Source of the DNA: Candidatus Galloscillospira stercoripullorum
Lineage (GTDB): Bacteria; Bacillota; Clostridia; Oscillospirales; Oscillospiraceae
Direction: 5' to 3'
NCBI GenBank assembly: GCA_018715695.1
Contig: DVLB01000089.1
Location: 1 to 62,611 of the forward strand
DNA length: 62,611 nucleotides
Part shown: positions 8,386 through 17,016 of the stretch, piece by piece
How positions within the stretch are numbered: the first letter of the stretch is position 1
Layout of the letters: each line of letters starts with the position of its first letter
The notes under the pieces: model-generated
The model's input: the letters and a program-made list of their open reading frames with translations, nothing else
Told to the model about the DNA's origin: nothing
The model's database searches: none
Program-made: the position numbers and the translations under genes

Positions 8386-10155
8386 TCAGGCGATGGGGTC
8401 ATAGTACTTGGAGCGGTACTGGGCAAAGAGAGCATCGAAGTCCTCGTCTCCGCCGTGGTGCAGATTGTGCAGATAAGCGTGGGTGTCGGTCTGGACCAGG
8501 TCGCCCTTGGGCGAGGTCTCCCGGATGATGTAAAGGGCCACGTTGGAGCAGTGGTCGGAGATACGCTCCAGATTGATGAGCAGCTCCAGGTACTGAGTAC
8601 CCAGCTCGATGGTGCACTCGCCAGACTTGAGACGTTCGATGTGGCGGTTCTTGAGCTCGTTTTGCATCAGGTCCACCACCTCCTCCAGAGGCTCCACCTG
8701 ATCGGCGATGGTGCGGGAGCGGGTGCTGTAACAGGCCAGGGCTTTGTCCAGGGTCTCACCCACGGCACCGGTGAGGGCGTTGAGTTCCTGCTTGGCCGAG
8801 TCGGAGAAGGTAATGCCCCGAGTGTGGAGGGCGATGGCGCTCTCGGACAGGTTGACCACATAGTCGCCGATGCGCTCGTAGTCGGACAGGGTGTGCAGCA
8901 GTTCGGAGACCATCATGCTCTCCTCGGCAGAGAGAGCCCGGTCGGTGAGCTGTACTAGGTAGTGGTCCAGCAGGTCCTCCAGCTTGTCGATGGCGTGTTC
9001 CGTTTCGTTGAGCCGCTCCAGCTTCTTGGCGTCATAGTGGTCCAGCAGCTCCACAGCCAGCTTGTAGTTGTCCCTGGCGAATTCGCCCATCTGAATCACG
9101 GCGTCCCGGGATTTCTCCAGAGCCAGGGAGGGGGAGGAGAGGAAGCGCTCGTCCAGCACCGAGATTTCCCGGGTCTCGGCGTCGCCGGGGACCACATGCT
9201 CCACCAGCTTGACCAGCAGGGAGTGGAAGGGGAGCAGGACGATGGTACACACCACATTGAAGAGCAGATGCAGGTTGGCGATGCCGCCCCGGTCCAGCAC
9301 GTCGTACCAGAAGGGGAAATGAAGCAGGGCATTGCCACCGTAGAGGACAATGAGGAAGAAAATGGAGCCGATGAGGTTGAAGGAAAGATGGATCATGGCG
9401 GTGCGCTTAGCGTTTTTGCTGGCACCGATACTGGAGAGGATAGCGGTGATACAGGTACCGATGTTCTGACCCATGATGATGGGAGCGGCGGTGTTGAAGG
9501 TGACGAGGCCGGTGGAGCTCAGAGCCTGGAGGATACCCACCGAGGCCGAGGAGCTCTGAATGATGGCGGTGACCAGGGTGCCCACAGCCACGCCCAGCAG
9601 GGGGTTGGAGAAGGAGAGGAACAGGTCCTGGAAGGCGGGCACATCCCGCAGGCCGCTCACGGCGGCGGACATGCTCTCCATGCCGATGAACAAGAGGCCG
9701 AAGCCCATGAAGATCTGGCCAACGGTACGCTTACGACCGGAGCTGATGAACATGTAGAGCACGATACCCACCAGAGCCATGATGGGACCCAGAGAGGCGG
9801 GCTTGATGAGAGATAGGACGAAATTGTCAGTGGAGAGATCGCCAAGGCTCAGCAGCATGGCGGTGACGGTGGTGCCGATATTGGCGCCCATGATGACGCC
9901 GACGGCCTGACGCAGCTTCATCATGCCGGCGTTGACGAAGCCCACGCACATGACGGTGGTGGCTGAGGAACTCTGGATAACGGCGGTGACCAGGGCGCCA
10001 AGCAGTACGCCCTTGAAGATATTACTGGTCAGCCGCTCCAGGATTCGCTCCAGACGGCCACTGGAGATGGTCTCCAGGCCGTTGCTCATGTTGGACATGC
10101 CAAACAGGAAAAGCGCTACTCCGCCCAAGAGGGAAATTACATCTTGAATATCCAC
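8386..10155 (-). CDS. Na/Pi cotransporter family protein with C-terminal PhoU domain
   Basis: The 589-residue protein belongs to the NptA/YjbB (PF02690) family, which moves phosphate with sodium. Two inverted Na/Pi repeats carry the hallmark QSSSA motifs (AVIQSSSATTV and AIIQSSSASVG), with about eight membrane helices in residues 1-310. The last 200 residues form a helical PhoU-like domain thought to regulate transport. The GTG at 10155 is preceded by AGGAGG. A longer frame from 10176 would start inside the ribosome site. The gene has its own consensus-like promoter. Confidence 0.9.
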   Translation of the reverse strand: MDIQDVISLLGGVALFLFGMSNMSNGLETISSGRLERILERLTSNIFKGVLLGALVTAVIQSSSATTVMCVGFVNAGMMKLRQAVGVIMGANIGTTVTAMLLSLGDLSTDNFVLSLIKPASLGPIMALVGIVLYMFISSGRKRTVGQIFMGFGLLFIGMESMSAAVSGLRDVPAFQDLFLSFSNPLLGVAVGTLVTAIIQSSSASVGILQALSSTGLVTFNTAAPIIMGQNIGTCITAILSSIGASKNAKRTAMIHLSFNLIGSIFFLIVLYGGNALLHFPFWYDVLDRGGIANLHLLFNVVCTIVLLPFHSLLVKLVEHVVPGDAETREISVLDERFLSSPSLALEKSRDAVIQMGEFARDNYKLAVELLDHYDAKKLERLNETEHAIDKLEDLLDHYLVQLTDRALSAEESMMVSELLHTLSDYERIGDYVVNLSESAIALHTRGITFSDSAKQELNALTGAVGETLDKALACYSTRSRTIADQVEPLEEVVDLMQNELKNRHIERLKSGECTIELGTQYLELLINLERISDHCSNVALYIIRETSPKGDLVQTDTHAYLHNLHHGGDEDFDALFAQYRSKYYDPIA

Positions 10156-10206
10156 CTTTTTTCCTCCTGCACACACAGCATACAGTGTCGAATGACTGCC
10201 GTTTCA

Positions 10207-10235
10207 ATTATAGTCGGTCGGACACTGTTCGTAAA
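10207..10235 (-). promoter_or_regulatory. promoter of the Na/Pi transporter gene
   Basis: TTTACG (10230-10235) and a perfect TATAAT (10207-10212) on the minus strand have a 17-base spacer. Confidence 0.7.
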
Positions 10236-10604
10236 CAACGAGTAAAGTACTTTTCTGAAATTTTACATTTCGACGAAAACCCACCGGAAAATTTGGTGGA
10301 TTTCTGGATGGGGTGGCAGAGGAAGGCTTTACATAATGTTCATGGGAAATTCAAAAAGCGTCCAACCATTTCCTCCGGGGGAGTGCTATGCTTTATCCAG
10401 ACAGAACAAATCACAACTCCGGCTACTGCCCGCCGGAGAGGACGGCCAAAAAGGGCAGACAAAAAATAACACGCTAGGCGTGTTTTTATATAAGATGATT
10501 CTTTTTCCTTCCCTCTCACAGCAGCGAGGGCCCGCCTCATTTCGAGACGGGCCCTCGCTGCTGCTCTGTGCGCTTCTGCGAGGACGCGGCCGGACAAAAG
10601 AAGA
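10236..10604. other. gene-free stretch with hairpins downstream of degV
   Basis: No convincing gene is seen here. It holds a long inverted repeat at 10519-10563 (20-base arms beginning CAGCAGCGAGGG, loop ATTTC) without a T-run. A small hairpin AACACGC-TAG-GCGTGTT at 10468-10484 has T-runs on both sides. Together with 10605-10633 these give three possible stops for leftward transcription from degV. Confidence 0.5.
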
Positions 10605-10633
10605 CCCCCTCCCGCAAAGCGGGAGGGGGAGGA
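10605..10633 (-). terminator. terminator after degV
   Basis: The stem CCCCCTCCCGC-AAA-GCGGGAGGGGG is followed on the minus strand by TCTTCTTTT. Confidence 0.75.
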
Positions 10634-10636
10634 AGG

Positions 10637-11512
10637 TCAGTCCAGGACCTGGATGCCGGCGCCGATGACGCCCTTGCCGATATAGACGCTCAGGGTGGCG
10701 TCGATGGTGCTTTCCCAGCAGTGCTCACAGTCCGGGAAGGCGGAGAGCAGCTTTTCACGGAGCTGCTCCATGGCCTCGCTGGCGCCGCCGTGCTCGATAG
10801 CCAGGTTGTAGCGCCGGTGAGAGCCCAGCCTCTCCCTGCACAGCTCCACGAGCTTGTCCTGGGCCTGCCGGAAGCCCCGGACCTTGGCGATGGACTGAAG
10901 CTGCCCATCCTCGGAAAAATGGATTACTGGCTTGATGCTCAGCATGGTGCCCGCCATGGCGGTGACCTTCCCGATACGCCCACCCTTGGCCAGATACTCC
11001 AGGGTGTCCACGGTGAAGAAGGGGAAGGTGTTGCCGATAAGTTCCGGCACCCGATGCTCCACAAGGTATTCCCAGTCAGCTCCGGCACAGATCTCTTCCC
11101 AGAGCTGCAGCACAGTGATGCCGCTGCCCAGCGCGCCGCTGAGCGAGTCGAAGACCTTTATTTCCAGGTCGCTGCGCTCGGCGGCGTAGAGCCGGACCAT
11201 GTTGAAGGTGCCGGAGAGACCGGAGGAGAGCATCACGGCGATGACCTTTTCATAGCCGTCGGCGGCGATCTGGTCCAGGGTACGGGCCAGGAAAGGCAAG
11301 TCGGGCAGGGAGGTCTTGGGGATCTCGCCGGCGTCCAGGCGGCGGTAAATATCCTCAGAGAAAATATCCACCCCGTCGTGGTACTCTCCGTCGGCGCAGA
11401 GGATGCGCAGCGGGACGGTATAGATGGGCTTGCCCTGGCGCAGCTGCGCCGTCAAATCGGCGGTGGAGTCGGTGAGCAGAGCGATCTTATGGGGGTTTGA
11501 CAAATTCCTCAC
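10637..11512 (-). CDS. DegV-family fatty-acid-binding protein
   Basis: The protein of about 290 residues is of the DegV type (the FakB family), which presents fatty acids to FakA kinase for phosphorylation. The N-terminal KIALLTDSTADL and the conserved S-S-GLSGTF loop are visible. The GTG at 11512 has little room for a ribosome site. A TTG at 11503 would give the usual MSNPHKIALLTDS start and may be the real one. It is transcribed away from the TetR gene, with a palindromic operator between them that probably controls both. Confidence 0.9.
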   Translation of the reverse strand: MRNLSNPHKIALLTDSTADLTAQLRQGKPIYTVPLRILCADGEYHDGVDIFSEDIYRRLDAGEIPKTSLPDLPFLARTLDQIAADGYEKVIAVMLSSGLSGTFNMVRLYAAERSDLEIKVFDSLSGALGSGITVLQLWEEICAGADWEYLVEHRVPELIGNTFPFFTVDTLEYLAKGGRIGKVTAMAGTMLSIKPVIHFSEDGQLQSIAKVRGFRQAQDKLVELCRERLGSHRRYNLAIEHGGASEAMEQLREKLLSAFPDCEHCWESTIDATLSVYIGKGVIGAGIQVLD

Positions 11513-11519
11513 CCTAATC

Positions 11520-11556
11520 TATAATAATCACATAACGATGTTATGTGATTATTATA
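11520..11556. promoter_or_regulatory. 17-bp-arm palindrome between degV and a TetR gene
   Basis: This is a perfect inverted repeat with arms TATAATAATCACATAAC and a GAT centre. Each arm contains a TATAAT-like -10 box facing outward. Its position between divergent genes, one coding a TetR repressor, makes it the likely operator for autoregulation and for degV. Confidence 0.75.
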
Positions 11557-11572
11557 AGCGGGAAGGCGTCTG

Positions 11573-12256
11573 ATGTCAATGAGTAAAAGAGAGACGGCGG
11601 AAGACTACCGACTTCAGCGGCAGCAGCAGGGGAGACAGACCGAGCAGGCCATCCTGCAGGCTGCGCTGGAGCTGGCCCGGGACAAGAGCTTTGACAGGGT
11701 CACCGTGCGGGACATCTGTGCCCGGGCGGGGATCACTACGGGGGCCTTTTACCACCATTTCCCCTCCAAGGAGGATCTGCTTAGCCGGGGCTTCGCGCCG
11801 CTGGACACCTATATGGAGCGGGCTCTCTCGGGGCACGAGGGAGAGGAGCCGCTGGAGCGCCTGTGGCGGATTCTGTCCACTTACGCGCTGTTCATCCAGG
11901 AGCAGGGGGTGGAGCTGGTGGCCCGGTATTATGAGCGCCGCCTCACGGATCGCTCGGCGGGCAGCATGGACCCTACCCGGTATACCCTGCGCGCCACCCT
12001 GGCGTGCCTGCAGGAGGCGCAGGCGCAGGGGAGCTTGGCGGGAGGTCAGGGCGCGGAGTGGACGGCGGATTTTCTCTTCCGGCATTTCCGGGGCATTGTC
12101 ATCGACTGGATCATCCATGGGGGAGAGTATCCGCTGCTGCCGATCCTGGAGGAGGACTACGCCCTGTTTGCCCGAATTTTTTCCAGGCCCCGAAAGGACG
12201 GAGACGGGGGGAACCCCGAGACGGCCGCGAAGGAGGAAAAAAAGGAGGCGCCCTGA
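11573..12256 (+). CDS. TetR/AcrR-family transcriptional regulator
   Basis: The 227-residue protein has a clear N-terminal TetR helix-turn-helix (residues about 24-70, VTVRDICARAGITTGAFYHHFPSKEDLL). The C-terminal ligand domain is helical and diverse. It probably binds the 37-bp palindrome directly upstream and represses itself and the divergent degV gene. As DegV proteins bind fatty acids, an acyl ligand is a reasonable guess. The tail after residue 205 is unusually rich in charged residues (KEEKKEAP), and its stop lies within the terminator loop. Confidence 0.88.
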   Translation: MSMSKRETAEDYRLQRQQQGRQTEQAILQAALELARDKSFDRVTVRDICARAGITTGAFYHHFPSKEDLLSRGFAPLDTYMERALSGHEGEEPLERLWRILSTYALFIQEQGVELVARYYERRLTDRSAGSMDPTRYTLRATLACLQEAQAQGSLAGGQGAEWTADFLFRHFRGIVIDWIIHGGEYPLLPILEEDYALFARIFSRPRKDGDGGNPETAAKEEKKEAP

Positions 12257-12274
12257 GAGGCGCCTCCTTTTTTT
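12244..12274. terminator. bidirectional terminator (TetR / DUF2804)
   Basis: The stem GGAGGCGCC/GGCGCCTCC contains the TetR stop codon in its loop. Eight T residues follow on the plus strand and an A-rich run precedes it. Confidence 0.8.
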
Positions 12275-12278
12275 ATGC

Positions 12279-13307
12279 TTACCACTTGTTTTCCACCTTC
12301 TCGGCAAAGCCCATGAGGTCCTTAACCTCCAGGACGGTGCCGTCATCCAGAACCGCCGTTCCGGAGAATCTGCCGAAGACCTGGTGCTGGTCGGACTTGA
12401 GAAAGGCCGCGCTGGTGAGGCTGGCGCGGTCCATCACGGGGGAGAAGCTCATTTCAAAGCGCTTATCGTCGCTTTCGAAGGTCCAGGGGGCGAGGAAATC
12501 CTCCCGGCCGTCCCTGCGGGGGATATGGAAGGTGACCTCAGAGAGCTTGTGTGCTTTGCCAGCGTAAAAGAGCATGTTCTCTGTGGCGGCAGAGGTGTTC
12601 CCAAAGCCGTAACCGATATTGAAGCCGAAGGGGACACCGCAGAGGAGACCCGAGGCGCTGCCCCAGTACCAGGTGTTGTGATAGGGCCATACCCCTCGGC
12701 CCCAGTCCAGCACGGCGAAGGAGTCGGAGGGATCGAAGGTGTAGGCCTTGTCGCCCAGGGCCACCGTGCCGTCGGCGCGCAGGCAGTTGATCTTCTGATT
12801 GAAATAGAAGTGGCCGGGCTTATCAAAGGGGGTGCAGATGACCATGGACTCCTCCGGCTCGGCGGAGAGAATGATCTCGGCGTCCAGATCTTTGCCGTCG
12901 TGGAACTTGTCCATGTGGGCGATGAGCTGCCGGCGGTGGCCGTCGTTGCGGAAGAAGATACCGTAGCCTTTGCCGGAGGCAGCCGTGTCCCCCACCTTGG
13001 AGGTCACCGGCAGGCCGGTGGAGCCCATGGGGAACAGGTACATGGGGCTTCGGGTGACCTGGAACTGCGTGTCAAAGTCCAGTAGGGAAATAGAGCAGAG
13101 GCCCATGTAGGAGTTGTCGGCGATGGTGAGGGCCAGGGCAAAATGGTCGTTCATCACCAGATAGTAGTCCCACTCCTTGAGCCGGGTGGCGCCGCCGCGA
13201 ATTTTGGAGCGGTCGTAGACGGGCAGAAGCCGTTTGGCGTAGCCCGGCTCGGTGAGGTTGCCCGCCTCGTCCAGCAGGGGAATGGGAGATACAATCTCGT
13301 GCTGCAT
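12279..13307 (-). CDS. DUF2804 family protein
   Basis: The 342-residue protein matches the DUF2804 family, predicted beta-rich and of unknown function. Typical traits are the MQHEIVSP-like start with RGGATRLKEWDYY and the central DWGRGVWPYHNTWYWG block. The ATG at 13307 follows AGGAGGG; the upstream open frame to 13487 lacks a start signal. It has its own promoter (13337-13366). It is convergent with the TetR gene and shares the terminator with it. There is no signal peptide, so it is likely cytoplasmic. Confidence 0.82.
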   Translation of the reverse strand: MQHEIVSPIPLLDEAGNLTEPGYAKRLLPVYDRSKIRGGATRLKEWDYYLVMNDHFALALTIADNSYMGLCSISLLDFDTQFQVTRSPMYLFPMGSTGLPVTSKVGDTAASGKGYGIFFRNDGHRRQLIAHMDKFHDGKDLDAEIILSAEPEESMVICTPFDKPGHFYFNQKINCLRADGTVALGDKAYTFDPSDSFAVLDWGRGVWPYHNTWYWGSASGLLCGVPFGFNIGYGFGNTSAATENMLFYAGKAHKLSEVTFHIPRRDGREDFLAPWTFESDDKRFEMSFSPVMDRASLTSAAFLKSDQHQVFGRFSGTAVLDDGTVLEVKDLMGFAEKVENKW

Positions 13308-13336
13308 GGCGATCCCTCCTTGATCTTGATGAGACC

Positions 13337-13366
13337 AGTATACCTCTGGCGGCACGGAAAGCGCAA
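13337..13366 (-). promoter_or_regulatory. promoter of the DUF2804 gene
   Basis: TTGCGC (13361-13366) and TATACT (13337-13342) on the minus strand have an 18-base spacer. Confidence 0.6.
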
Positions 13367-13422
13367 GAGCGGAATAGGGACAATCACCACCGGCATATCC
13401 TCGAAAGGCGGAGGTGAGCGCC

Positions 13423-14607
13423 ATGTGGCGGCTATTGGGCAAGAAGTGGATGAGGGACTTGGCCCTGGGGGCGGGGCTGCTGGCCATGACGGTCGCGCTG
13501 GTGCTCTATCCAAAGGAGGCGGTGGCCTCAGCTCGGGAGGGGCTGGAGCTGTGCGGCAATGTGATCGTCCCCTCCCTTTTCCCATTTTTTGTCTTGTCCT
13601 CCCTGGTGGTGGAGCTGGGGCTCTCGGGCTATTTGGGCCGGGCGCTGGAGGGGATCATGCGCCCCCTGTTCGCGGTGAGCGGAGCCTGCGCCAGTGCCTT
13701 TGCTCTGGGCTTCGTGGGGGGGTATCCGGTAGGCGCCAAGACAGCTATCGAGCTCTATGAGAAGGGCATGTGTACCAAGACCGAGGCTGAACGGCTGCTC
13801 TCGTTCTGTAACAACTCCGGACCGGCTTTTATCCTGGGCGTGGTGGGCGCGGGAGTGTTCTCCAGCAGCCGGGTGGGAGTGCTGCTATGCCTGGCCCACG
13901 CGGCGGCCTCGGTGTGCGTGGGAGTGCTTTTCCGCTTCTACGGGAGGAGCTCGGAAAAGCGGGAGCGGAGAAGGGGGCCTAGCTTCGAAGCCCGGCGTTT
14001 CTCTGCCGCCTTTACAAACAGCATCAAAAGTTCGGCCCTCTCTACCCTTAATATATGTGCCTTCGTGGTCTTTTTCACCGTGGTGATCCGGCTGCTCTTC
14101 CTCACCGGGTTCCTGCCCGCCCTGGCACAGGCCCTGGGAGCGGTCTTTGCGCCTCTGGGTTTCTCCTCTGCCCAGGGTGAGCAGCTGCTCACGGGCTTTT
14201 TGGAAGTCTCCTCCGGGGTGTGGAGCCTCAAGGGGGAGGGAGCTTTGGCGGGCCGGGTGTCCATGGCGGCCTTCATGCTGGGGTGGGCCGGGGTGTCGGT
14301 CCACTGCCAGGTTCTCTCATTTATCAGCGGTAGCGGGCTGTCGGTGCGCACCTACCTGCTGGGAAAGCTGCTCCACGGAGGATTGTCGGCGCTGCTGGTG
14401 ACGGCGCTGTTTCGGCTGCTTCCCTTCCGTCTGCCGGTGTCCGCCTACCTGGCGCAGCAGGTGGAGGGCATTGCCGGCATGGACTTTCAGAGCGCGGTCA
14501 CCGTATCGGTAGTGGCAGCCTGGGTGATGTTTCTGCTTTTCTTTCTGACCGCAGCTCTGGCGGTGAGAAAAAAGAGTGGAAAAGGTCGACGGGGTGTGGT
14601 ACAATAG
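13423..14607 (+). CDS. ylbJ: sporulation membrane protein YlbJ/SpoVV
   Basis: The 394-residue membrane protein has the nucleoside-recognition (gate) fold. In Bacillus, YlbJ (SpoVV) carries dipicolinic acid across the outer forespore membrane. Key stretches are GNVIVPSLFPFFVLSS, GFVGGYPVGAKTA and SFCNNSGPAFILGVVG. The ATG at 13423 has GGAGGTG at proper distance, while the GTG at 13414 overlaps that site. This is the only clear sporulation gene in the window and supports a spore-forming lineage. The stop codon lies within a perfect 31-bp palindrome. Confidence 0.9.
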   Translation: MWRLLGKKWMRDLALGAGLLAMTVALVLYPKEAVASAREGLELCGNVIVPSLFPFFVLSSLVVELGLSGYLGRALEGIMRPLFAVSGACASAFALGFVGGYPVGAKTAIELYEKGMCTKTEAERLLSFCNNSGPAFILGVVGAGVFSSSRVGVLLCLAHAAASVCVGVLFRFYGRSSEKRERRRGPSFEARRFSAAFTNSIKSSALSTLNICAFVVFFTVVIRLLFLTGFLPALAQALGAVFAPLGFSSAQGEQLLTGFLEVSSGVWSLKGEGALAGRVSMAAFMLGWAGVSVHCQVLSFISGSGLSVRTYLLGKLLHGGLSALLVTALFRLLPFRLPVSAYLAQQVEGIAGMDFQSAVTVSVVAAWVMFLLFFLTAALAVRKKSGKGRRGVVQ

Positions 14608-14628
14608 CTGCGCAGCAGCTATTGTACC
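14598..14628. repeat. perfect palindrome overlapping the ylbJ stop
   Basis: The arms are GGTACAATAGCTGC around a GCA centre. No T-run follows. It contains GGTACAAT, the extended -10 form used by other promoters here, on both strands. Another imperfect hairpin follows at about 14688-14722. Confidence 0.5.
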
Positions 14629-14744
14629 AACTATTTCGGCACAATTCGCTCCCGCCTGATGGCGCGGCCGCGAATGATGCCATTTATACCACAAGGCCGC
14701 AGCCTTAGTGGCATAATACCGCGAGAGAAATGGGGGATGGCACG

Positions 14745-14954
14745 GTGCTGTTTGAAAAGAAGATGGAGCCCCGGTGCACTTACTGCGCCAGGAGCGCCAT
14801 GCTGGATGAGGAGCATGTGCTGTGCGCAAAAAAGGGTGTCATGTCCGCTGGGCAGTCCTGCCGGTGGTTTCGGTACGACCCTCTCAAGCGGGTGCCGCCC
14901 AAGCCCGCCGCCCCTGATTTCAGCCATTTGAAAGAGGAAGATTTCGTCCTCTGA
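14745..14954 (+). CDS. small cysteine-containing protein, possible metal binder
   Basis: The product is about 69 residues. The GTG start (MLFEKKMEPRCTYC) follows GGGGGAT; an ATG at 14730 is the alternative. Four cysteines (CTYC, LC, SC) suggest a small zinc-ribbon-like fold, followed by FRYDPLKRVPPKP. Similar short proteins occur widely in Clostridia, as far as I recognise, but have no assigned function. It has its own terminator. Confidence 0.72.
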   Translation: MLFEKKMEPRCTYCARSAMLDEEHVLCAKKGVMSAGQSCRWFRYDPLKRVPPKPAAPDFSHLKEEDFVL

Positions 14955-14964
14955 AATGAAGCGG

Positions 14965-14996
14965 CCGCCCGCCGGAAATTCCGGCGGGCGGTTTTC
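14965..14996 (+). terminator. terminator after the small Cys protein gene
   Basis: The 13-base stem CCGCCCGCCGGAA/TTCCGGCGGGCGG is followed by TTTTCTG. Confidence 0.8.
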
Positions 14997-15031
14997 TGTG
15001 GAGACCGGGGCGGGATTGTGGAAAACGCCCA

Positions 15032-15060
15032 TTGAAATCAGGGAACGGCCCGAGTACAAT
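15032..15060 (+). promoter_or_regulatory. promoter of the phosphopantetheinyl transferase gene
   Basis: TTGAAA (15032-15037) and TACAAT (15055-15060) have a 17-base spacer. Confidence 0.65.
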
Positions 15061-15084
15061 AGGGCGCGAAAGGGGGGAAAGGGC

Positions 15085-15642
15085 GTGTATCTGCTGCTGG
15101 GCAGCCGGGGCGGAGACGGCCGGGCGGAGGCCCGGGCCCTGCTGGCTCTGGCGCTGGAGGAGAGCTTTGGCCTCCGGCAGATGCCGGAGATCGCCCGGGG
15201 TGAGAGAGGCAAACCCTATTTCCCCAGCCATCCTCAGATCCACTTCAACCTCAGCCACAGCGGGCCTTTAGCCCTGTGCGCCGTGGGGGAGGAGCCGGTG
15301 GGGGTGGATATCGAGGTCCTGCGCCCTCGCTCTCCCAGACTGCCCCAGCGGGCCCTCACGCCGGAGGAATTGGTGTGGTATGACGCCCGGGGCAGGCGGT
15401 GGGAGGATTTCTACACCCTCTGGACCCGGAAGGAGAGCCTAGTGAAATACACTGGCGCAGGACTTTACGACCCCCGGCAGGTCCAGCCGCCGCTTCCAGA
15501 GGAGGAGGGCGGTGAACCTCTGGTGCGCAGTTGGGCGGGAGAGGACTGGCGGGCGGCACTGTGTGGTCGCGGACCTCTGCCTGCGTCTATACGCTGGGTA
15601 CCCTCAGCAGACGAGGGACAGCACGCCAGGGAGACGCTCTGA
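15085..15642 (+). CDS. Sfp-type 4'-phosphopantetheinyl transferase
   Basis: The 185-residue protein moves the phosphopantetheine arm of CoA to a carrier-protein serine. Family motifs are HFNLSHSG, VGVDIE (Mg2+ ligands Asp and Glu) and the WTRKESLVKYTGAGL signature. It is shorter than typical Sfp (about 225), mainly at the ends, so it is a compact member. The GTG at 15085 lies after AAGGGGGG and the promoter above. No NRPS or PKS gene is in the window, so the client is unknown and may be a housekeeping or distant cluster carrier. Confidence 0.85.
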   Translation: MYLLLGSRGGDGRAEARALLALALEESFGLRQMPEIARGERGKPYFPSHPQIHFNLSHSGPLALCAVGEEPVGVDIEVLRPRSPRLPQRALTPEELVWYDARGRRWEDFYTLWTRKESLVKYTGAGLYDPRQVQPPLPEEEGGEPLVRSWAGEDWRAALCGRGPLPASIRWVPSADEGQHARETL

Positions 15643-15805
15643 ACGTGTGCTGCCGGCCTGTATTGCCGTTGCCCGCCGAGAGCAGGAGGCCTTGAGGGAA
15701 ATTTAAGAGAAACTTAAAGACTTTTCAAGGAGCCTTTGCTATACTAAAGTCACCAAATGATCGGAAAGGGAACATCCGCCGCGGTGCGGAAAGGAGGGAG
15801 CGGAC

Positions 15806-16894
15806 GTGAACATTCTCATCCTGACCGGCAAGTTCGGTATGGGTCATTGGTCGGCATCCCAGTCGCTGCGTCAGCAGCTCCAGGCAAGCTTTCCGGAGGC
15901 CTGCGTTACAGTGGAGGACTTTCTGGCCTGGTCCATGCCCGATGCCTCCGAGACCATCTATAAAGGATTTGATCTTCTGGTGACCCACGGCAGCGGGATC
16001 TTCAATACTTATTACCGCATGACCGAGAACGTCGCCACGGAAACGCCCCAGCTGTTGGAGTCCTTTTTCCTGGATAAGCTCCAGCAGCTGCTGGAGCTGC
16101 GGCGGCCTGACGCCGTTATCGCCACCCATCCCTTCTGCGCCAAGACGGTCTCCCGGTACAAGAGGGAGACCCGCTCTAGGCTGCCTCTGGTGACCTGCAT
16201 CACCGATCTCTCGTCCCACTCCGAGTGGATCAACACCGGTACTGACTGCTACCTGGTGGGCAGCGACGAGATCCGTGAGCGCCTGGCGAAGAAGGGCGTG
16301 GAGCGCGGCCGCGTGCTGGTTACCGGCATTCCGGTGCGCTCTGAGTTCAAGCACCCCGGCCGCCGCAGCGGTGATGGGGAGCGCCATCTGCTCATCATGG
16401 GCGGGGGCCTGGGGCTCATGCCTAAGCGGGAGCGGTTTTATGAGGAACTCAACGCCATGCCTGGAGTGAAGACAGTACTCATCGCCGGGGGAAATGAGAA
16501 GCTGCGGGAGCGGCTGGAGGGCCGGTATGAGAACATCGAGGTCTTGGGCTTTACCGACCGGGTCTATGAGTACATGGCCTGGGCGGACCTGGTCCTCACC
16601 AAGCCGGGCGGCATCACCCTGTTTGAAACCATCTTCTCCGAACTGCCCATCCTGGCCTGGGAGCCTTTCCTTCAGCAAGAGATCAACAATGCCCGCTTCC
16701 TGCTGCGCAGCGGCATCGGTCGCATTGCGCGGAAGGGGAGCGAGGAGTGCCTCTCGGCCATCTCGGGGCTCATTTACGATACGGCGGCCCTGGAGCGGAT
16801 GCGGGAGAACATGCGCCGGCTTAAGAGCCAACTGGAAGAAGAGAGCCTGAACCGGCTGCTCTCCGGCCTGATGAAAAAAGGAGCGTGCGCCTGA
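15806..16894 (+). CDS. MGDG-synthase-like glycosyltransferase (GT28 type)
   Basis: The 362-residue protein has the MGDG-synthase N-terminal domain (LTGKFGMGHWSASQSL) and a GT28 C-terminal nucleotide-sugar domain (LIMGGGLGLMP, ADLVLTKPGGITLFE). Such enzymes add sugars to diacylglycerol, or act like MurG/UgtP, at the inner membrane face. The GTG start at 15806 follows AAGGAGGG. The gene overlaps the next by one base and a flippase-like gene follows, so a glycolipid or lipid-linked product is plausible. Confidence 0.85.
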   Translation: MNILILTGKFGMGHWSASQSLRQQLQASFPEACVTVEDFLAWSMPDASETIYKGFDLLVTHGSGIFNTYYRMTENVATETPQLLESFFLDKLQQLLELRRPDAVIATHPFCAKTVSRYKRETRSRLPLVTCITDLSSHSEWINTGTDCYLVGSDEIRERLAKKGVERGRVLVTGIPVRSEFKHPGRRSGDGERHLLIMGGGLGLMPKRERFYEELNAMPGVKTVLIAGGNEKLRERLEGRYENIEVLGFTDRVYEYMAWADLVLTKPGGITLFETIFSELPILAWEPFLQQEINNARFLLRSGIGRIARKGSEECLSAISGLIYDTAALERMRENMRRLKSQLEEESLNRLLSGLMKKGACA

Positions 16895-17016
16895 TGAAAA
16901 AAGAGAACAAGATCGCCCTGGTGTCCATCCTGTCCGCAGTTGCCGCCCTGGCGGCGGCAGCCGGCGTGGTGAGTTATTTCCTGCTGAGGAGGAGAAAACG
17001 CTCCCATGGGGCTTAA
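16894..17016 (+). CDS. 40-residue single-pass membrane protein
   Basis: The product is MKKENKIALVSI... with one hydrophobic helix of about 20 residues, ending in a basic RRRKR tail (inside-positive at both ends). It starts on the A of the preceding TGA-TGA context and overlaps the next gene by 11 bases. It contains that gene's AGGAGGA ribosome site, so it is translationally coupled to both neighbours. It may be a small partner of the glycosyltransferase or flippase-like protein. No family was recognised. Confidence 0.65.
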   Translation: MKKENKIALVSILSAVAALAAAAGVVSYFLLRRRKRSHGA

